A DNA stretch of 64,000 nt from Mycolicibacterium grossiae (GTDB taxonomy: Bacteria > Actinomycetota > Actinomycetes > Mycobacteriales > Mycobacteriaceae): NCBI RefSeq assembly GCF_008329645.1, contig NZ_CP043474.1, positions 5,022,001-5,086,000 on the forward strand, given 5' to 3'. Position 1 is the stretch's first letter. Each line of letters begins with the position of its first letter. The translations under genes were made by a program, and so were the position numbers. Shown here piece after piece: positions 8,050 to 16,448 of the stretch. The notes beneath the pieces were generated by a model. That model did not search any database, was not told where the DNA came from, and saw only the letters and a list, made by a program, of their open reading frames with translations.

Positions 8050-8716
8050 TCGCCTCCAGCAGCGCGGCGTCCGCGGGCAGGTCGGCGGCGACCGCGTCGG
8101 GATCGCCGGGCACGGTGGCGACCGTCGCGCCGTCAGCGAGCGCCGCGACGAATTCGTCGCCGGAGTCCCCCGCCACCGACCACCGACCCAGCACCGAGGA
8201 CAGCACCGAGGCGCGATAGCCGCGCGGGTACTGCACGGCGCGCATTGCCGTCCGGTCGACGGTGTCGAGCACGGCGCCCGAGTCCGAGACGGCCTTGACG
8301 GTGTCGGTCACCGGCAGGACGGGTACCGCCACCTCGGCGCCGCCGGCGACGCGTTCGAGCACGCGCTCGACGACGGCAGGCGAGGTCAACGGGCTGCGGT
8401 GATCGTGCACGAGGATCACGGGATCCGTTGTCGCGCCGACGTATTCGAGGCCGGCCGCGATGCAGTGCCGGCGCGTCGCCGGATCGGGAGCGGCCACCAC
8501 CGCGACGTTCAGCCCGGCGACGCGCAGCGCCGCGGTGGCCGGTTCGACGAGCGCGGCGTCGGCGGTCACCACGACGTCGGCGGCCGTCACACCGCCTGCG
8601 TCGAGGAGTCCGGTGAGCACGCGCACCAGTGCGGGCTCACCGGCGACGGGACACAGCGCCGCGTCGCGGGTGATCGCACGGGCCAGCGGAACGATGGCGC
8701 GGACGTCGGAGGTCAT
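8018..8716 (-). CDS. IspD-like nucleotidyltransferase with degenerate signature
   Basis: The protein has 232 residues from an ATG at 8716. Overall pattern and length follow IspD: VRAIVPLARAIT at the N-terminus, LVHDHRSPLTSP near residue 102, YPRGYRASVL near residue 165. The glycine-rich GxGxR...K signature is missing: the segment reads PLARAITRDAALCPVAGEP, without the glycines or the conserved lysine, and HDAARP has become HDHRSP. It may bind CTP poorly or have a non-catalytic or altered role. It is transcribed convergently with the canonical copy and overlaps it by 32 nt at the 3' ends. Confidence 0.78.
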   Translation of the reverse strand: MTSDVRAIVPLARAITRDAALCPVAGEPALVRVLTGLLDAGGVTAADVVVTADAALVEPATAALRVAGLNVAVVAAPDPATRRHCIAAGLEYVGATTDPVILVHDHRSPLTSPAVVERVLERVAGGAEVAVPVLPVTDTVKAVSDSGAVLDTVDRTAMRAVQYPRGYRASVLSSVLGRWSVAGDSGDEFVAALADGATVATVPGDPDAVAADLPADAALLEAIMAVRGAPRA

Positions 8717-8745
8717 CGGGCGTCACCGTATCCGACCGGCGAACC

Positions 8746-9405
8746 TCACACCGGGTCGAACGCCCGGATCAGCCACGTGCCGCCGGACTTCACCATGCCC
8801 ACCTTGACGCTGCTCGCCGTGAACGAGCCGTTCGGGTTCTCCTTGCTCGTGGTCTGCTGGTTGATGAACACCAGCACCACCGCGGAGTCGGGCGTGAGTT
8901 CGGACACCGCCGACCGGACCACCTGCGCCGAGGTCTTGACGTCCTTCTGCTTGGCCGCCGGCGTGACGATGTCGGTGGTGAACTGGTTGTAGTAGTCCAG
9001 GAATTCACCGGTGAGGTGCGTCTTGGCCGCGGCGAAGTCCTCGTCCAGGGTGCCCGGCGAGTAGGACAGCAGCGCCACGGTTCCCGCGGACGCAGCGTCG
9101 ACGGCCTGCGCGGCCGCGGTGGCGCTCGTCTGCTGGTCGGGCCGGAACTCGCGCAGGTAGAGGAACGTCGCCAGGCCGGCGGACGTGAGCAGCAGGACGG
9201 CCAGGACGGTGGGCACCAGCACCCGCGTGAGCCCGGAGCGGCGGCGCGTCGTGGTGGCCGCCGGAACGGCGCCGGACGGGGCAGTCCCGGACGCGGTGGT
9301 GTCGGATGCGGCGGCCTCGGACGCGGCGGCCTCTGTTCCGCCGGTTTGGGTGATCTCCCGGGCGTCGGCCGCGTCGCCGGTGTGGGACGGGTCGTTCTCG
9401 GTCAT
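8746..9405 (-). CDS. Mce-associated membrane protein (Mam family), second of pair
   Basis: The protein has 219 residues. An acidic, Ala/Thr-rich cytoplasmic N-terminus of ~58 residues leads to one membrane helix (VLVPTVLAVLLLTSAGLATF, residues ~62-81) and an extracytoplasmic domain with the Mam pattern (LLSYSPGTLDEDFAAAKTHL, ending SGGTWLIRAFDPV). Mam proteins stabilise or accompany Mce import complexes and usually lie directly after mceF. Here the pair is about 11 kb from mceF. The ATG overlaps the stop of the upstream Mam gene by 4 nt, so they are translationally coupled. Confidence 0.88.
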   Translation of the reverse strand: MTENDPSHTGDAADAREITQTGGTEAAASEAAASDTTASGTAPSGAVPAATTTRRRSGLTRVLVPTVLAVLLLTSAGLATFLYLREFRPDQQTSATAAAQAVDAASAGTVALLSYSPGTLDEDFAAAKTHLTGEFLDYYNQFTTDIVTPAAKQKDVKTSAQVVRSAVSELTPDSAVVLVFINQQTTSKENPNGSFTASSVKVGMVKSGGTWLIRAFDPV

Positions 9406-10289
9406 GGCACGAACTCCACCTTCGCGAGCTTGATCTGGTCGCCGTCGCGCGCGACGCCCACGATGAGGCGCCAGGACCGGGGCTCCTGCTTCGCGCTGGC
9501 GGCGTTGGAGACCTGGGTGGTGACGGCGACGAGCACGGTGGCGTCCCGGTCGGACATCGCCTGCACCGCGGTCGCCGTGACGGTCGCCTCGGTGACCACC
9601 TTCGACTGCTGGGCCACCTGCGTGAAGGACTCGGCCTGGCTCTCGAAGTCCTTGCGGAAGTCGCCGGTGGTGTTGTCGAGGATGCGCTGCACGTCCTCCT
9701 CGGCGCGCGTGAAGTCGAGCGACATCAGCGTCACCACGCCTTGGCGCGCCGCGGCGGCGTACTCCGCCGAGCGCTGCTCGGCGGCGACGACGCGCTGGTG
9801 GTGCCAGATCATGTAGCCACTCGCGCCGAGCAGGCCGAGGGTCAGGACGACGGCGAGGGCGCCGACCACCGCGCGCAGCGGCACGGTTCGCCGGCGCGCC
9901 GGGGCCTCGGCGACCGGTTCCGCCTCGGTCACGTCGGGTTCGGTTGTGGCCGCGCCGGGCTCGGCGTCGAGCGAGGTGTTCGGCTCGGCGACGGTCTCGG
10001 GCGGTGCGGCAGGGGCCGCCTCGACGGTTGCGGACGTGCCCGTCTCGGGCGGTGTGGACGTGCCCGTCTCGGGCGGTGTGGGAGTGCCCGTCTCGGGCGG
10101 TGTGGCGGCGGCGCGCCGCAGCCGGATGGCACGGGCGCGGGCCCGGGCCGCCGCCGCGACCGCTTCGGCCTCGGCGGCCTCGGCCTCGGCCTCCTCGGCC
10201 AACGCCAGCGCGTCCTCCGGCGACGTCGGATCGCGGGGCGCGGGCGTGGAGTCACCGCCTCGCTGCGAGGTGCGCTCGCTCGCGGCCAT
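9402..10289 (-). CDS. Mce-associated membrane protein (Mam family) with PPETGT repeats
   Basis: The protein has 295 residues. The N-terminal ~140 residues are low complexity: an Ala/Glu-rich helical stretch (residues ~25-60) and then three copies of an 8-residue repeat (TPPETGT plus P or S) at about residues 62-86. A membrane helix follows (AVVGALAVVLTLGLLGASGY, ~140-160), then a Mam domain (LMSLDFTRAEEDVQRILDNT). The protein is probably membrane anchored with its C-terminal domain outside and partners the next gene. The PPETG repeat resembles a sortase LPXTG box only superficially: it lies before the membrane helix on the cytoplasmic side. A degenerate GAGAAT-type operator is found 38 nt upstream of the start. 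Confidence 0.87.
   Translation of the reverse strand: MAASERTSQRGGDSTPAPRDPTSPEDALALAEEAEAEAAEAEAVAAAARARARAIRLRRAAATPPETGTPTPPETGTSTPPETGTSATVEAAPAAPPETVAEPNTSLDAEPGAATTEPDVTEAEPVAEAPARRRTVPLRAVVGALAVVLTLGLLGASGYMIWHHQRVVAAEQRSAEYAAAARQGVVTLMSLDFTRAEEDVQRILDNTTGDFRKDFESQAESFTQVAQQSKVVTEATVTATAVQAMSDRDATVLVAVTTQVSNAASAKQEPRSWRLIVGVARDGDQIKLAKVEFVP
10033..10104. repeat. Three tandem 24-bp units inside the Mam gene
   Basis: Units GACGTGCCCGTCTCGGGCGG plus TGTG at 10033-10056, 10057-10080 and 10081-10104 differ by at most two bases. They encode the PPETGT repeat of the Mam protein in frame. Such minisatellites change copy number easily. Confidence 0.9.
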
Positions 10290-10326
10290 GCGGTCTCCTG
10301 TCCTCCTCGGTCACGGCTCACACCGT

Positions 10327-10341
10327 GAGAATGGCGTTTCC
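10327..10341. promoter_or_regulatory. Degenerate GAGAAT-N3-ATTCTC-type operator upstream of the mam pair
   Basis: GAGAAT-GGC-GTTTCC has one perfect half-site and three of six matches in the other. It lies 38 nt upstream of the Mam start, in the 145-nt gap after fadD. This is a weak candidate supported by the perfect copies elsewhere in the window. Confidence 0.3.
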
Positions 10342-10434
10342 GTCGTTGCCGTCGGCCCGACCCTACCGGACGCAGCTGAGCGCTCATTCCGGCCATTGCG
10401 CTGCGCAAATGCGGTTGACGCGTCCAGCGGCGCC

Positions 10435-11886
10435 TCAGCGCAGGCGGTCCTTGACCACCTTGCCGGTGGCGTTGGTCGGTAGCTCGTCGAGGAACTGTAC
10501 CGACCGCGGCACCTTGTATCCCGCCATCCGCTCACGACTCCAGGCGATCACGTCCTCCTCCGACGGCCCGTCGGCGTCGCGGCGCAGCACCAGGAAGGCC
10601 TTGCCGACCTGTCCGAGCCGTTCGTCGGGGACGCCGATGACGGCGGCCTGCGCGACGGCCGGGTGCTGCAGGAGGAAGCCCTCGATCTCGGCCGGGTAGG
10701 CATTGAACCCGCCGACGATGTACATGTCCTTCTTGCGGCCGACGATGCGCAGGCGGCCGGAGTCGGTGAACTCGCCGAGATCGCCGGTGTGCAGCCAGCC
10801 ATCGGCGTCGATGGCCTCGGCCGTCGCCGCGGGATCGTCGAGGTAGCCCTGCATGACGTTGTAGCCGCGCACCAGCACCTCGCCGTCGCCTGCCACGCGC
10901 ACCTCGACGTCGTCGCACGGCAGCCCGGCGGTCGTCGCGACGTCGACCGCGCCGTCGCCGGGACGCGACAGCGTCACGTTGCCCGCTTCGGTGAGTCCGT
11001 AGCCGGTCATCAGCGATTGGAACGGCAGTTCCTCGCGAATGCGTCGGATCAGCTCGACCGGGATGTCGGCGGCGCCGGTCACCCCGGCGCGCAGCGTGGC
11101 CAGCCGGCTCTTGTCGGACACCGTGAGCAGCGAGTGGTACAGCGTCGGCGGCCCCGGCAGCATGGTGACCCGTTCGCGTTCGATCAGGTCCACCACCACG
11201 TCGACGTCGAACGCCGCCACCGGCAGCATCGTCGCACCGCGCAGGAACGAGGCGACGAGACCGGCCTTCAACCCGAAGGTGTGGAAGTAGGGGTTGATCA
11301 TCAGGTAGCGGTCGCCCTCGCGCAGGTCGGCGAGCGTCGCCCACTCCTCGTAGGCGCGCAGCGTCTGGCGGTGGTTCATCATGGCGCCCTTGGGGCGGCC
11401 GGTGGTGCCGGAGGTGAAGATGACGTCGGCGATGTCGTCGCCGTGCAGCCACTCGGTGGGCGCCCGGTCGAACGGAGTTGCCGCGGTGAGGAATTCGGAC
11501 CGGAGGTCGATGGTGGGCACGTCGAGCGCCACGCCGAAGTCCTGCCCCAGGAAGCCGGGCTGCACCAGCACGGCGCGGGCACCGCTGCGGGCGATGACGT
11601 CGGCGGCCTCTTCGGCCTTGAACCGGGTGTTCACCGGCACCAGGACGCCGCCGGCGGTCATGACGCCGAAGGCCGCGATGATCCAGTGCGCCGAGTTGGG
11701 CGCCCACAGGGCAACCCGGTCGCCCTTGGCGACGCCGAACTCGGCGAACGCGCCCGCGGCGCTGCGGATGCGCTCGCCGAGTTCGGCGAAGGACAGGCGC
11801 AGCGGACCGTCGACGACGGCTTCGGAGTCACCGAAGCGGTCCGCTGCGCTCAGCACCATCTCGGGGATGGTCTGCCACGGTGTCAT
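10435..11886 (-). CDS. AMP-dependent acyl-CoA synthetase (FadD-like)
   Basis: The protein has 483 residues from an ATG that shares one base with the stop of the upstream amidohydrolase (TGATG). It adenylates a carboxylic acid with ATP and transfers it to CoA. The AMP-binding core IFTSGTTGRPKG (~ residue 155), the GYGLTEAG motif (~290), the GWLHTGDLG hinge (~370) and the C-terminal catalytic lysine in TNATGKVVK (~475) are all intact. Length and composition resemble FadD3/medium substrate synthetases rather than long FadD fatty-acid ligases. It is co-transcribed with the amidohydrolase under a GAGAAT palindrome. The acid substrate is unknown: a side-chain or ring-derived acid from the catabolic cluster is inferred. 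Confidence 0.9.
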   Translation of the reverse strand: MTPWQTIPEMVLSAADRFGDSEAVVDGPLRLSFAELGERIRSAAGAFAEFGVAKGDRVALWAPNSAHWIIAAFGVMTAGGVLVPVNTRFKAEEAADVIARSGARAVLVQPGFLGQDFGVALDVPTIDLRSEFLTAATPFDRAPTEWLHGDDIADVIFTSGTTGRPKGAMMNHRQTLRAYEEWATLADLREGDRYLMINPYFHTFGLKAGLVASFLRGATMLPVAAFDVDVVVDLIERERVTMLPGPPTLYHSLLTVSDKSRLATLRAGVTGAADIPVELIRRIREELPFQSLMTGYGLTEAGNVTLSRPGDGAVDVATTAGLPCDDVEVRVAGDGEVLVRGYNVMQGYLDDPAATAEAIDADGWLHTGDLGEFTDSGRLRIVGRKKDMYIVGGFNAYPAEIEGFLLQHPAVAQAAVIGVPDERLGQVGKAFLVLRRDADGPSEEDVIAWSRERMAGYKVPRSVQFLDELPTNATGKVVKDRLR

Positions 11887-13076
11887 CAGGTCGTGACGAG
11901 ACGCCCCAGGTTCCCGCCCATGATCTTCGCCTGGTCCTCCACGGCGAGGTGCTCCAGGGCCGTCACGTAGTGCGTCGGCTCCGCGAGCCCCTCGGGGTGC
12001 GGCCAGTCCGACCCGTACAGCACCTGGTCGACGCCGATCAGGTTGATCAGGTCGTCGATGCCCTCCTCGTAGAACGGGCTGACGTAGATGCGGTTCTTGA
12101 TCTCCTCCATCGGGTTGCCCAGGAAGGCCTCGGGGGCCTTCTTGTAGACCTCCGCCATGGAGTCGAGCAGCGGGAACATCCACTTCGAGCCGGCCTCGAC
12201 GATGCCGACCTTGAGCTTCGGGAAGCGGAACAGCGCACCGTGGATGACCCAGGAGGCCACCGCGTCCTGAATCGGCCGCCACTCGTTGAGGATCGACATC
12301 GCGTTGGTCTGGAACGGCAACATCTCCTGCGCCGCGCCGTCCCACTCCGAGGTGTAGCGCGAGTAGCCGCTGTCCGAGGAGTGCATGCCGACGAAGATGT
12401 CGTGCTCGACGCAGCGCTCCCAGAACGGGTCGAACTCCGGCAGGGCGAACGACCGCGGGCCGCGGAAGCCGGGGACCGGGGCGGGCCGGATGAGGATGGC
12501 GCGGGCACCGCGCTTGACCGCCCACTCCAGCTCTTCGATCGCCTTCTCCACGATGGGCAGCGTGATCACCGGGGTGGTGAAGATGCGGTTCTGGTAGTTG
12601 AAGCCCCAGACCTCGTGCAGCCATTCGTTGAGGGCGTGGATGATGACGTGGATGGCGACCGGGTCATCGCTCAGCCGCTCCTCGATGAGGCTCGCCAGCG
12701 TCGGGAACATCAGGCTGCGGTCGACGCCGAGTTCGTCCATCACCTTGATGCGCGGCTCGGGTTCGAAGAACGCCGGGATCGCCTTCATCGGCTCGCCGAA
12801 CAGCTCGCGCTTGCTCTTGCCGTCGGGGTTGCCGAACTTGAAGTACTCCTCCCACGCACCGGGCTTGGCGACGACGGAGAACGTCGGGTTCGGGATGTAG
12901 TTGCTGATCTGCCCCTTGAGCGCGATCTTGGTGCGCCCGTTGATCTCGACGTACTGAACGACGTCCTTGTACTCCTTCGGGAGGTACTTGGTCATCGCCT
13001 CGGGCGGCTCGTACAGGTGGTTGTCCGCATCGAAGAGCGGAAACGGAATGTCGACGCGGTGCGACAGCTGGCCCAT
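11886..13076 (-). CDS. Amidohydrolase family protein (ACMSD-like, Amidohydrolase_2)
   Basis: The protein has 396 residues from an ATG with AAGGAG 6 nt upstream. It has the TIM-barrel amidohydrolase features: FDADNHLYE near residue 15 (first metal-binding strand), VGMHSSDS near residue 230, LKVGIVEAGSKWM near 290 and the strand-8 LYGSDWPHPEG near residue 362, so the key Asp is kept. Members of this family hydrolyse or decarboxylate cyclic acids and dienes. In mycobacteria, paralogues cluster with P450 and CoA genes. A perfect operator palindrome lies 22 nt before the start. It is translationally coupled to fadD. The reaction could be ring opening of a lactone or beta-diketone-like intermediate, but this is only inference. 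Confidence 0.87.
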   Translation of the reverse strand: MGQLSHRVDIPFPLFDADNHLYEPPEAMTKYLPKEYKDVVQYVEINGRTKIALKGQISNYIPNPTFSVVAKPGAWEEYFKFGNPDGKSKRELFGEPMKAIPAFFEPEPRIKVMDELGVDRSLMFPTLASLIEERLSDDPVAIHVIIHALNEWLHEVWGFNYQNRIFTTPVITLPIVEKAIEELEWAVKRGARAILIRPAPVPGFRGPRSFALPEFDPFWERCVEHDIFVGMHSSDSGYSRYTSEWDGAAQEMLPFQTNAMSILNEWRPIQDAVASWVIHGALFRFPKLKVGIVEAGSKWMFPLLDSMAEVYKKAPEAFLGNPMEEIKNRIYVSPFYEEGIDDLINLIGVDQVLYGSDWPHPEGLAEPTHYVTALEHLAVEDQAKIMGGNLGRLVTT

Positions 13077-13097
13077 GGAATGCTCCTTTTCCTATCG

Positions 13098-13114
13098 TGA
13101 GAATCGTATTCTCA
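13098..13114. promoter_or_regulatory. Perfect palindromic operator TGAGAAT-N3-ATTCTCA
   Basis: TGAGAATCGTATTCTCA is a 7+3+7 palindrome 22 nt upstream of the amidohydrolase start. It overlaps the stop codon of the upstream fadD (13112-13114). Identical half-sites recur at 41941-41959 and 55740-55756. This is typical of a TetR-family repressor site. Confidence 0.8.
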
Positions 13115-14734
13115 TTTGGTGGGTGCCGCAACGACCGGGTTGCCGGTCACTTCGCGGGACGGGTTCACCGGGCCGGCCCACAGGCCGTGCCGGATGACGT
13201 ACTTCTGCACCTTGCCGCTCGCCGTGCGCGGGTAGTCGGTGACTTCGTGCAGTTCCTCGGGCCACTTCTGTCGGGCGATTCCGGCCCGCTCGAAGTGGTT
13301 GCGGACGGCGTCCAGGGACGGCAGGTCGGCACCAGACCTGAGGCGCAGCACCGCGGCGACGTGCTCGCCGAGCCGCTCGTCGGGCGCGGCCACCACGACG
13401 GCCTCGGCGACCTCGGGCATCGCCAGCAGCACCTCCTCGACCTCGAGCGCGCTGATGTTCTCGCCGCCGCGGATGATGACGTCCGCCTTGCGGTCGGTGA
13501 TGGTCAGGTAACCGTCCTCGTCGAGCACGCCGACGTCGCCGGTGTGGTACCAGCCCTCGTCGTCGAACGCAGTCGCCGTCAGCTCCGGGTCGGTGTAGCC
13601 CAGGCAGAGATCCGGTCCGCGACTGAGGATCTCGCCCTCCTCGGTGAGCCGGATCTCGACGCCGGGCCGCGGGTTGCCGTCGGTGTAGAGACGCTTGTCC
13701 TCCGGCGCGTACGGGCTCGAGCCGGTGATCGACGGATGCTCGGTACTGCCGTAGGACCGGAAAACCAGCACGCCGCGGTCGGACAGCCGACGCGTCACCG
13801 CGGCGGGCACCGTCGAACCGCCCAGTCCGGCCGTCGTGATGAGCCGCATGTGGTCGGACGTGAAGTCGGGGTGGTCCATGAGGCTGGTCAGGAAGTACGG
13901 CGGACCGCCGCCGATCGAGAGGCCGTCCGACGACATCAGCGCGAGCACCCGCCCCGGGTCCCACACGTCGCACAGGTCGATGGCCGTGCCCTCCAGGACC
14001 GGGATGAGGAATGCGCCGAGCATGCCGATGAAGTGCCCGACGGGCGTCGCGGTGAGCTGCCGTCCCCGGTCCGGCGGATAGTTGGCCAGCAGTTGCCGGG
14101 TCTCGCAGTTGAGCGTCTGGTGGCTGTGGATGACGCCCTTGGGGTCGCGCGTGGTCCCGGAGGTGAAGGCGATGAGCGCCGGTGAGGCGGGGTCAGTCGG
14201 CACCACCTCGGTCAACGGCTCGGCGGCGAGCAACGCGTCGAAGTCCTCGACGGCCCCGGCGTCCTCGACGGCGGTCCGCGCGCCGACCAGCGCGACGATG
14301 GGGACGTCGGCGCACAGGTCCGGGTGAAACGTCATGCGGCCGAACCGCTCGGTGGTGACGAAGACCTTCGGCGCCGCCGTGCCGATGATGTGGGCGAGTT
14401 CCTTGCGGCCGTAGAAGTGCACGATGGGCACCACGACCGCGCCGAGGTAGGCCGCCGCCCAGAACGTGACGGCCGCCTCTCGCCAGTTCGGCAGTTGCAT
14501 CGCGACCACGTCGCCGGGGACGACGCCGCGGGCGTGCAGACCCGCGGCCAGCCGACGCGCCAGGTGGTCGACCTCACCGCAGGTGCCCCGGAACGGGCGG
14601 ATGTCGGAATGCACCGCGAACGTCGCGTCGGGCGCGGCCCGCAGGCCACCGGCGATCAGGTCGCCCAGGGTTTCGGCGGTCCACCAGCCCTCGGCCTCGT
14701 ACCGGGCCACGAGGTCCTCGGGGATCCTCCGCAT
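13112..14734 (-). CDS. AMP-dependent acyl-CoA synthetase (FadD-like), second
   Basis: The protein has 540 residues from the ATG at 14734 with GGAGGGAG 4 nt upstream. A frame open to 15199 overlaps the divergent hydratase and is rejected. Motifs: IAFTSGTTRDPKGV (~ residue 190), FRSYGSTEHPS (~330), GWYHTGDVG (~415) and the catalytic lysine in TASGKVQK (~510). It ligates CoA to an unknown acid. It reads divergently from the enoyl-CoA hydratase, and two GAGAAT half-site clusters lie in the shared promoter. It differs clearly from the FadD ending at 10435, so the cluster may activate two different acids. Confidence 0.9.
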   Translation of the reverse strand: MRRIPEDLVARYEAEGWWTAETLGDLIAGGLRAAPDATFAVHSDIRPFRGTCGEVDHLARRLAAGLHARGVVPGDVVAMQLPNWREAAVTFWAAAYLGAVVVPIVHFYGRKELAHIIGTAAPKVFVTTERFGRMTFHPDLCADVPIVALVGARTAVEDAGAVEDFDALLAAEPLTEVVPTDPASPALIAFTSGTTRDPKGVIHSHQTLNCETRQLLANYPPDRGRQLTATPVGHFIGMLGAFLIPVLEGTAIDLCDVWDPGRVLALMSSDGLSIGGGPPYFLTSLMDHPDFTSDHMRLITTAGLGGSTVPAAVTRRLSDRGVLVFRSYGSTEHPSITGSSPYAPEDKRLYTDGNPRPGVEIRLTEEGEILSRGPDLCLGYTDPELTATAFDDEGWYHTGDVGVLDEDGYLTITDRKADVIIRGGENISALEVEEVLLAMPEVAEAVVVAAPDERLGEHVAAVLRLRSGADLPSLDAVRNHFERAGIARQKWPEELHEVTDYPRTASGKVQKYVIRHGLWAGPVNPSREVTGNPVVAAPTK

Positions 14735-14767
14735 GGTTCTCCCTCCGCTCGTCCGAGCAGCACTGCT

Positions 14768-14804
14768 GGTGATGTTATTCTCCGAAAGCGAGAATGCCAA
14801 TACC
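14768..14804. promoter_or_regulatory. Paired GAGAAT/ATTCTC half-sites between divergent fadD and enoyl-CoA hydratase
   Basis: ATTCTC at 14777-14782 and GAGAAT at 14790-14795 each form one perfect half of the GAGAAT-N3-ATTCTC operator, with the opposite halves degenerate (14768-14782 and 14790-14804). The arrangement suits two weak sites, one per divergent gene. Confidence 0.45.
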
Positions 14805-14881
14805 GCAGATAGAGAACGTTTCACTCGGGCGGCCGCATGGTAGAGGTGTACTGCACGCGACAGCTCGAGACGGAGGCATGG

Positions 14882-15613
14882 GTGGACGACAGCCAGATGG
14901 TGAACGTGGACGTGACCGACGGGCTCGCCGTCATCACCATCGACCGCCCGCACGCCCGCAACGCGATCTCGCTCACCACGATGGATCGGCTGGACGACGC
15001 ACTGGACGCCGTGGCCGGTGCCCGTGCGCTGGTCATCAAGGGCGCCGGCGACAAGGCGTTCGTCTCCGGCGGCGACCTCAAGGAGCTGGCCGCGCTGCGT
15101 ACCGAGGAGGACGCCGCGGGAATGGCGTGGCGCATGCGTCGCGTGTGCGACCGCATCGCGGCCTTTCCCGGCCCGACGCTGGCCGCACTCAACGGGCACG
15201 CGCTGGGCGGGGGCGCGGAGGTCGCGGTGGCCGCCGACATCCGCCTCGCCGCCGACGACGTCAAGATCGGCTTCAACCAGGTGGCACTGGAGATCATGCC
15301 CGCCTGGGGCGGCGCCGAACGGCTGTCGGCCCTGGTCGGCAAGAGCCGGGCGCTGCTACTCGCCGGGACCGGCGCCATCCTCGACGCCGCGGAGGCCGAA
15401 CGCGTGGGCCTCGTTCAGCGGGTCGTGCCGCGCGGCGCCTTCGAGGCCGAATGGCGTTCCGTGGCAGCCCAGTTGGCGCATCCGGCCGCCAGCGAGATCA
15501 AGCGCGTCGTCGGCGGAACCACCACCGAGGACGCCGTGGCGGCGTTCGCCCGGCTGTGGGTCTCCGATGCGCACTGGGAGGCTGCGGACAAGGTGCTCAA
15601 GCGGGTCCGGTGA
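14882..15613 (+). CDS. Enoyl-CoA hydratase/isomerase (crotonase) family protein
   Basis: The protein has 243 residues. The GTG at 14882 is preferred because GGAGG ends 5 nt upstream. An ATG at 14837 would add 15 residues without a ribosome site. Crotonase features are ITIDRPHARNAIS near residue 20, the oxyanion-hole GGDLKELAAL near 61, LNGHALGGGAEVAVAADIRL near 100 and IGFNQVALEIMPAWGGAERL near 127. One of the two catalytic glutamates of classical hydratases is not obvious (MPAWGGAE rather than PGAGGTQ), so isomerase or lyase activity is possible. It is divergent from fadD with shared operator half-sites and presumably acts on the CoA ester made there. Confidence 0.88.
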   Translation: MDDSQMVNVDVTDGLAVITIDRPHARNAISLTTMDRLDDALDAVAGARALVIKGAGDKAFVSGGDLKELAALRTEEDAAGMAWRMRRVCDRIAAFPGPTLAALNGHALGGGAEVAVAADIRLAADDVKIGFNQVALEIMPAWGGAERLSALVGKSRALLLAGTGAILDAAEAERVGLVQRVVPRGAFEAEWRSVAAQLAHPAASEIKRVVGGTTTEDAVAAFARLWVSDAHWEAADKVLKRVR

Positions 15614-15644
15614 GCCGTCGCGGCCTGCGCCGCGCGAGCGCACG

Positions 15645-16448
15645 TCAGCGGCGCCCGCGGTGGGCCGCGAAGTCCCGCGACGCCGCGCTCATCAGCTCGA
15701 CCAGGGTGCGCCGATCGACGGTCCACACCTGCTCGGCGACCGCCCGGTTGTGTTCGCCGACGACGTGGACCGGACCGTTGCCGATGTTCTCCACGATCTC
15801 GCGGGCGACGGCCTCGGCCGTCATCTGCTGATCCGGGTCGTAGGCGACGCCCATGCGCTCCAGCGCGGGCGTGAACGTCATCCCGAGGGGCGTGCAGCAG
15901 ACGTCCACACCGTAGGGCAGGAGTTCGGCCCACAGGCCCTCGGCGAAGGTGTGCTGGAAGGCCTTCACGCCGGCGTACATGGCGAGCGTCGCCGACCCCG
16001 CCACGCAGGCGAGCGACGCCACGAAGACCAATCCCCCACGGCCACGCGCGCGCATCGCGGGACCGAAGTGCCGTGCCAGCGCCACCGGGCCGGTGCAGTC
16101 GAGCGCGATCTGGGAGCGCGAGTAGGCGTAGTCGGTGTCGAGGAAGTCCGAGGTCCGATCCGACGCGCCGGCGTTGTAGAACATCGACCCGACCTCGAGG
16201 TCGGCCGTTGCCGCCGCGACGCGGTCGGCGACGTCGTCGACGGTGAGGTCCAGCACCAGCGGCCGGACCTCGACGCCGTGTCTCGTCGCGACGTCGGCTG
16301 CCACCCGGTCGAGCAGGGCCCCGTTGCGCGCGATGAGCACCACGTGGCAGCCCCGTGCGGCGACGTCGTCGGCCAGGCACGCACCGATGCCCTCCGACGC
16401 GCCGGCGATAACCGCCCACGGCCCGTAGCGGGTGGCGAAGTCAGGCAC
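15645..16448 (-). CDS. Short-chain dehydrogenase/reductase
   Basis: The protein has 267 residues from a GTG at 16448, overlapping the upstream SnoaL-like stop by 8 nt. An ATG at 16475 would extend further into that gene. The Rossmann motif is AGASEGIGACLADDVAARG (residues ~12-30), NAG is at ~92, and the catalytic Ser-13-Tyr-x3-Lys set is visible in FVASLAC...MYAGVKAF (~135-155). It would oxidise or reduce an alcohol/ketone with NAD(P). Probably co-transcribed with the NTF2-like gene. Confidence 0.9.
   Translation of the reverse strand: MPDFATRYGPWAVIAGASEGIGACLADDVAARGCHVVLIARNGALLDRVAADVATRHGVEVRPLVLDLTVDDVADRVAAATADLEVGSMFYNAGASDRTSDFLDTDYAYSRSQIALDCTGPVALARHFGPAMRARGRGGLVFVASLACVAGSATLAMYAGVKAFQHTFAEGLWAELLPYGVDVCCTPLGMTFTPALERMGVAYDPDQQMTAEAVAREIVENIGNGPVHVVGEHNRAVAEQVWTVDRRTLVELMSAASRDFAAHRGRR

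Noticed and set aside
10033..10104. Sortase sorting signal (LPXTG-like PPETG)
   Set aside because: The repeat is before the membrane helix and not followed by a C-terminal hydrophobic stretch and basic tail. The Leu is absent.
10033..10104. CRISPR array
   Set aside because: Units are adjacent without spacers and are in frame inside a coding gene.
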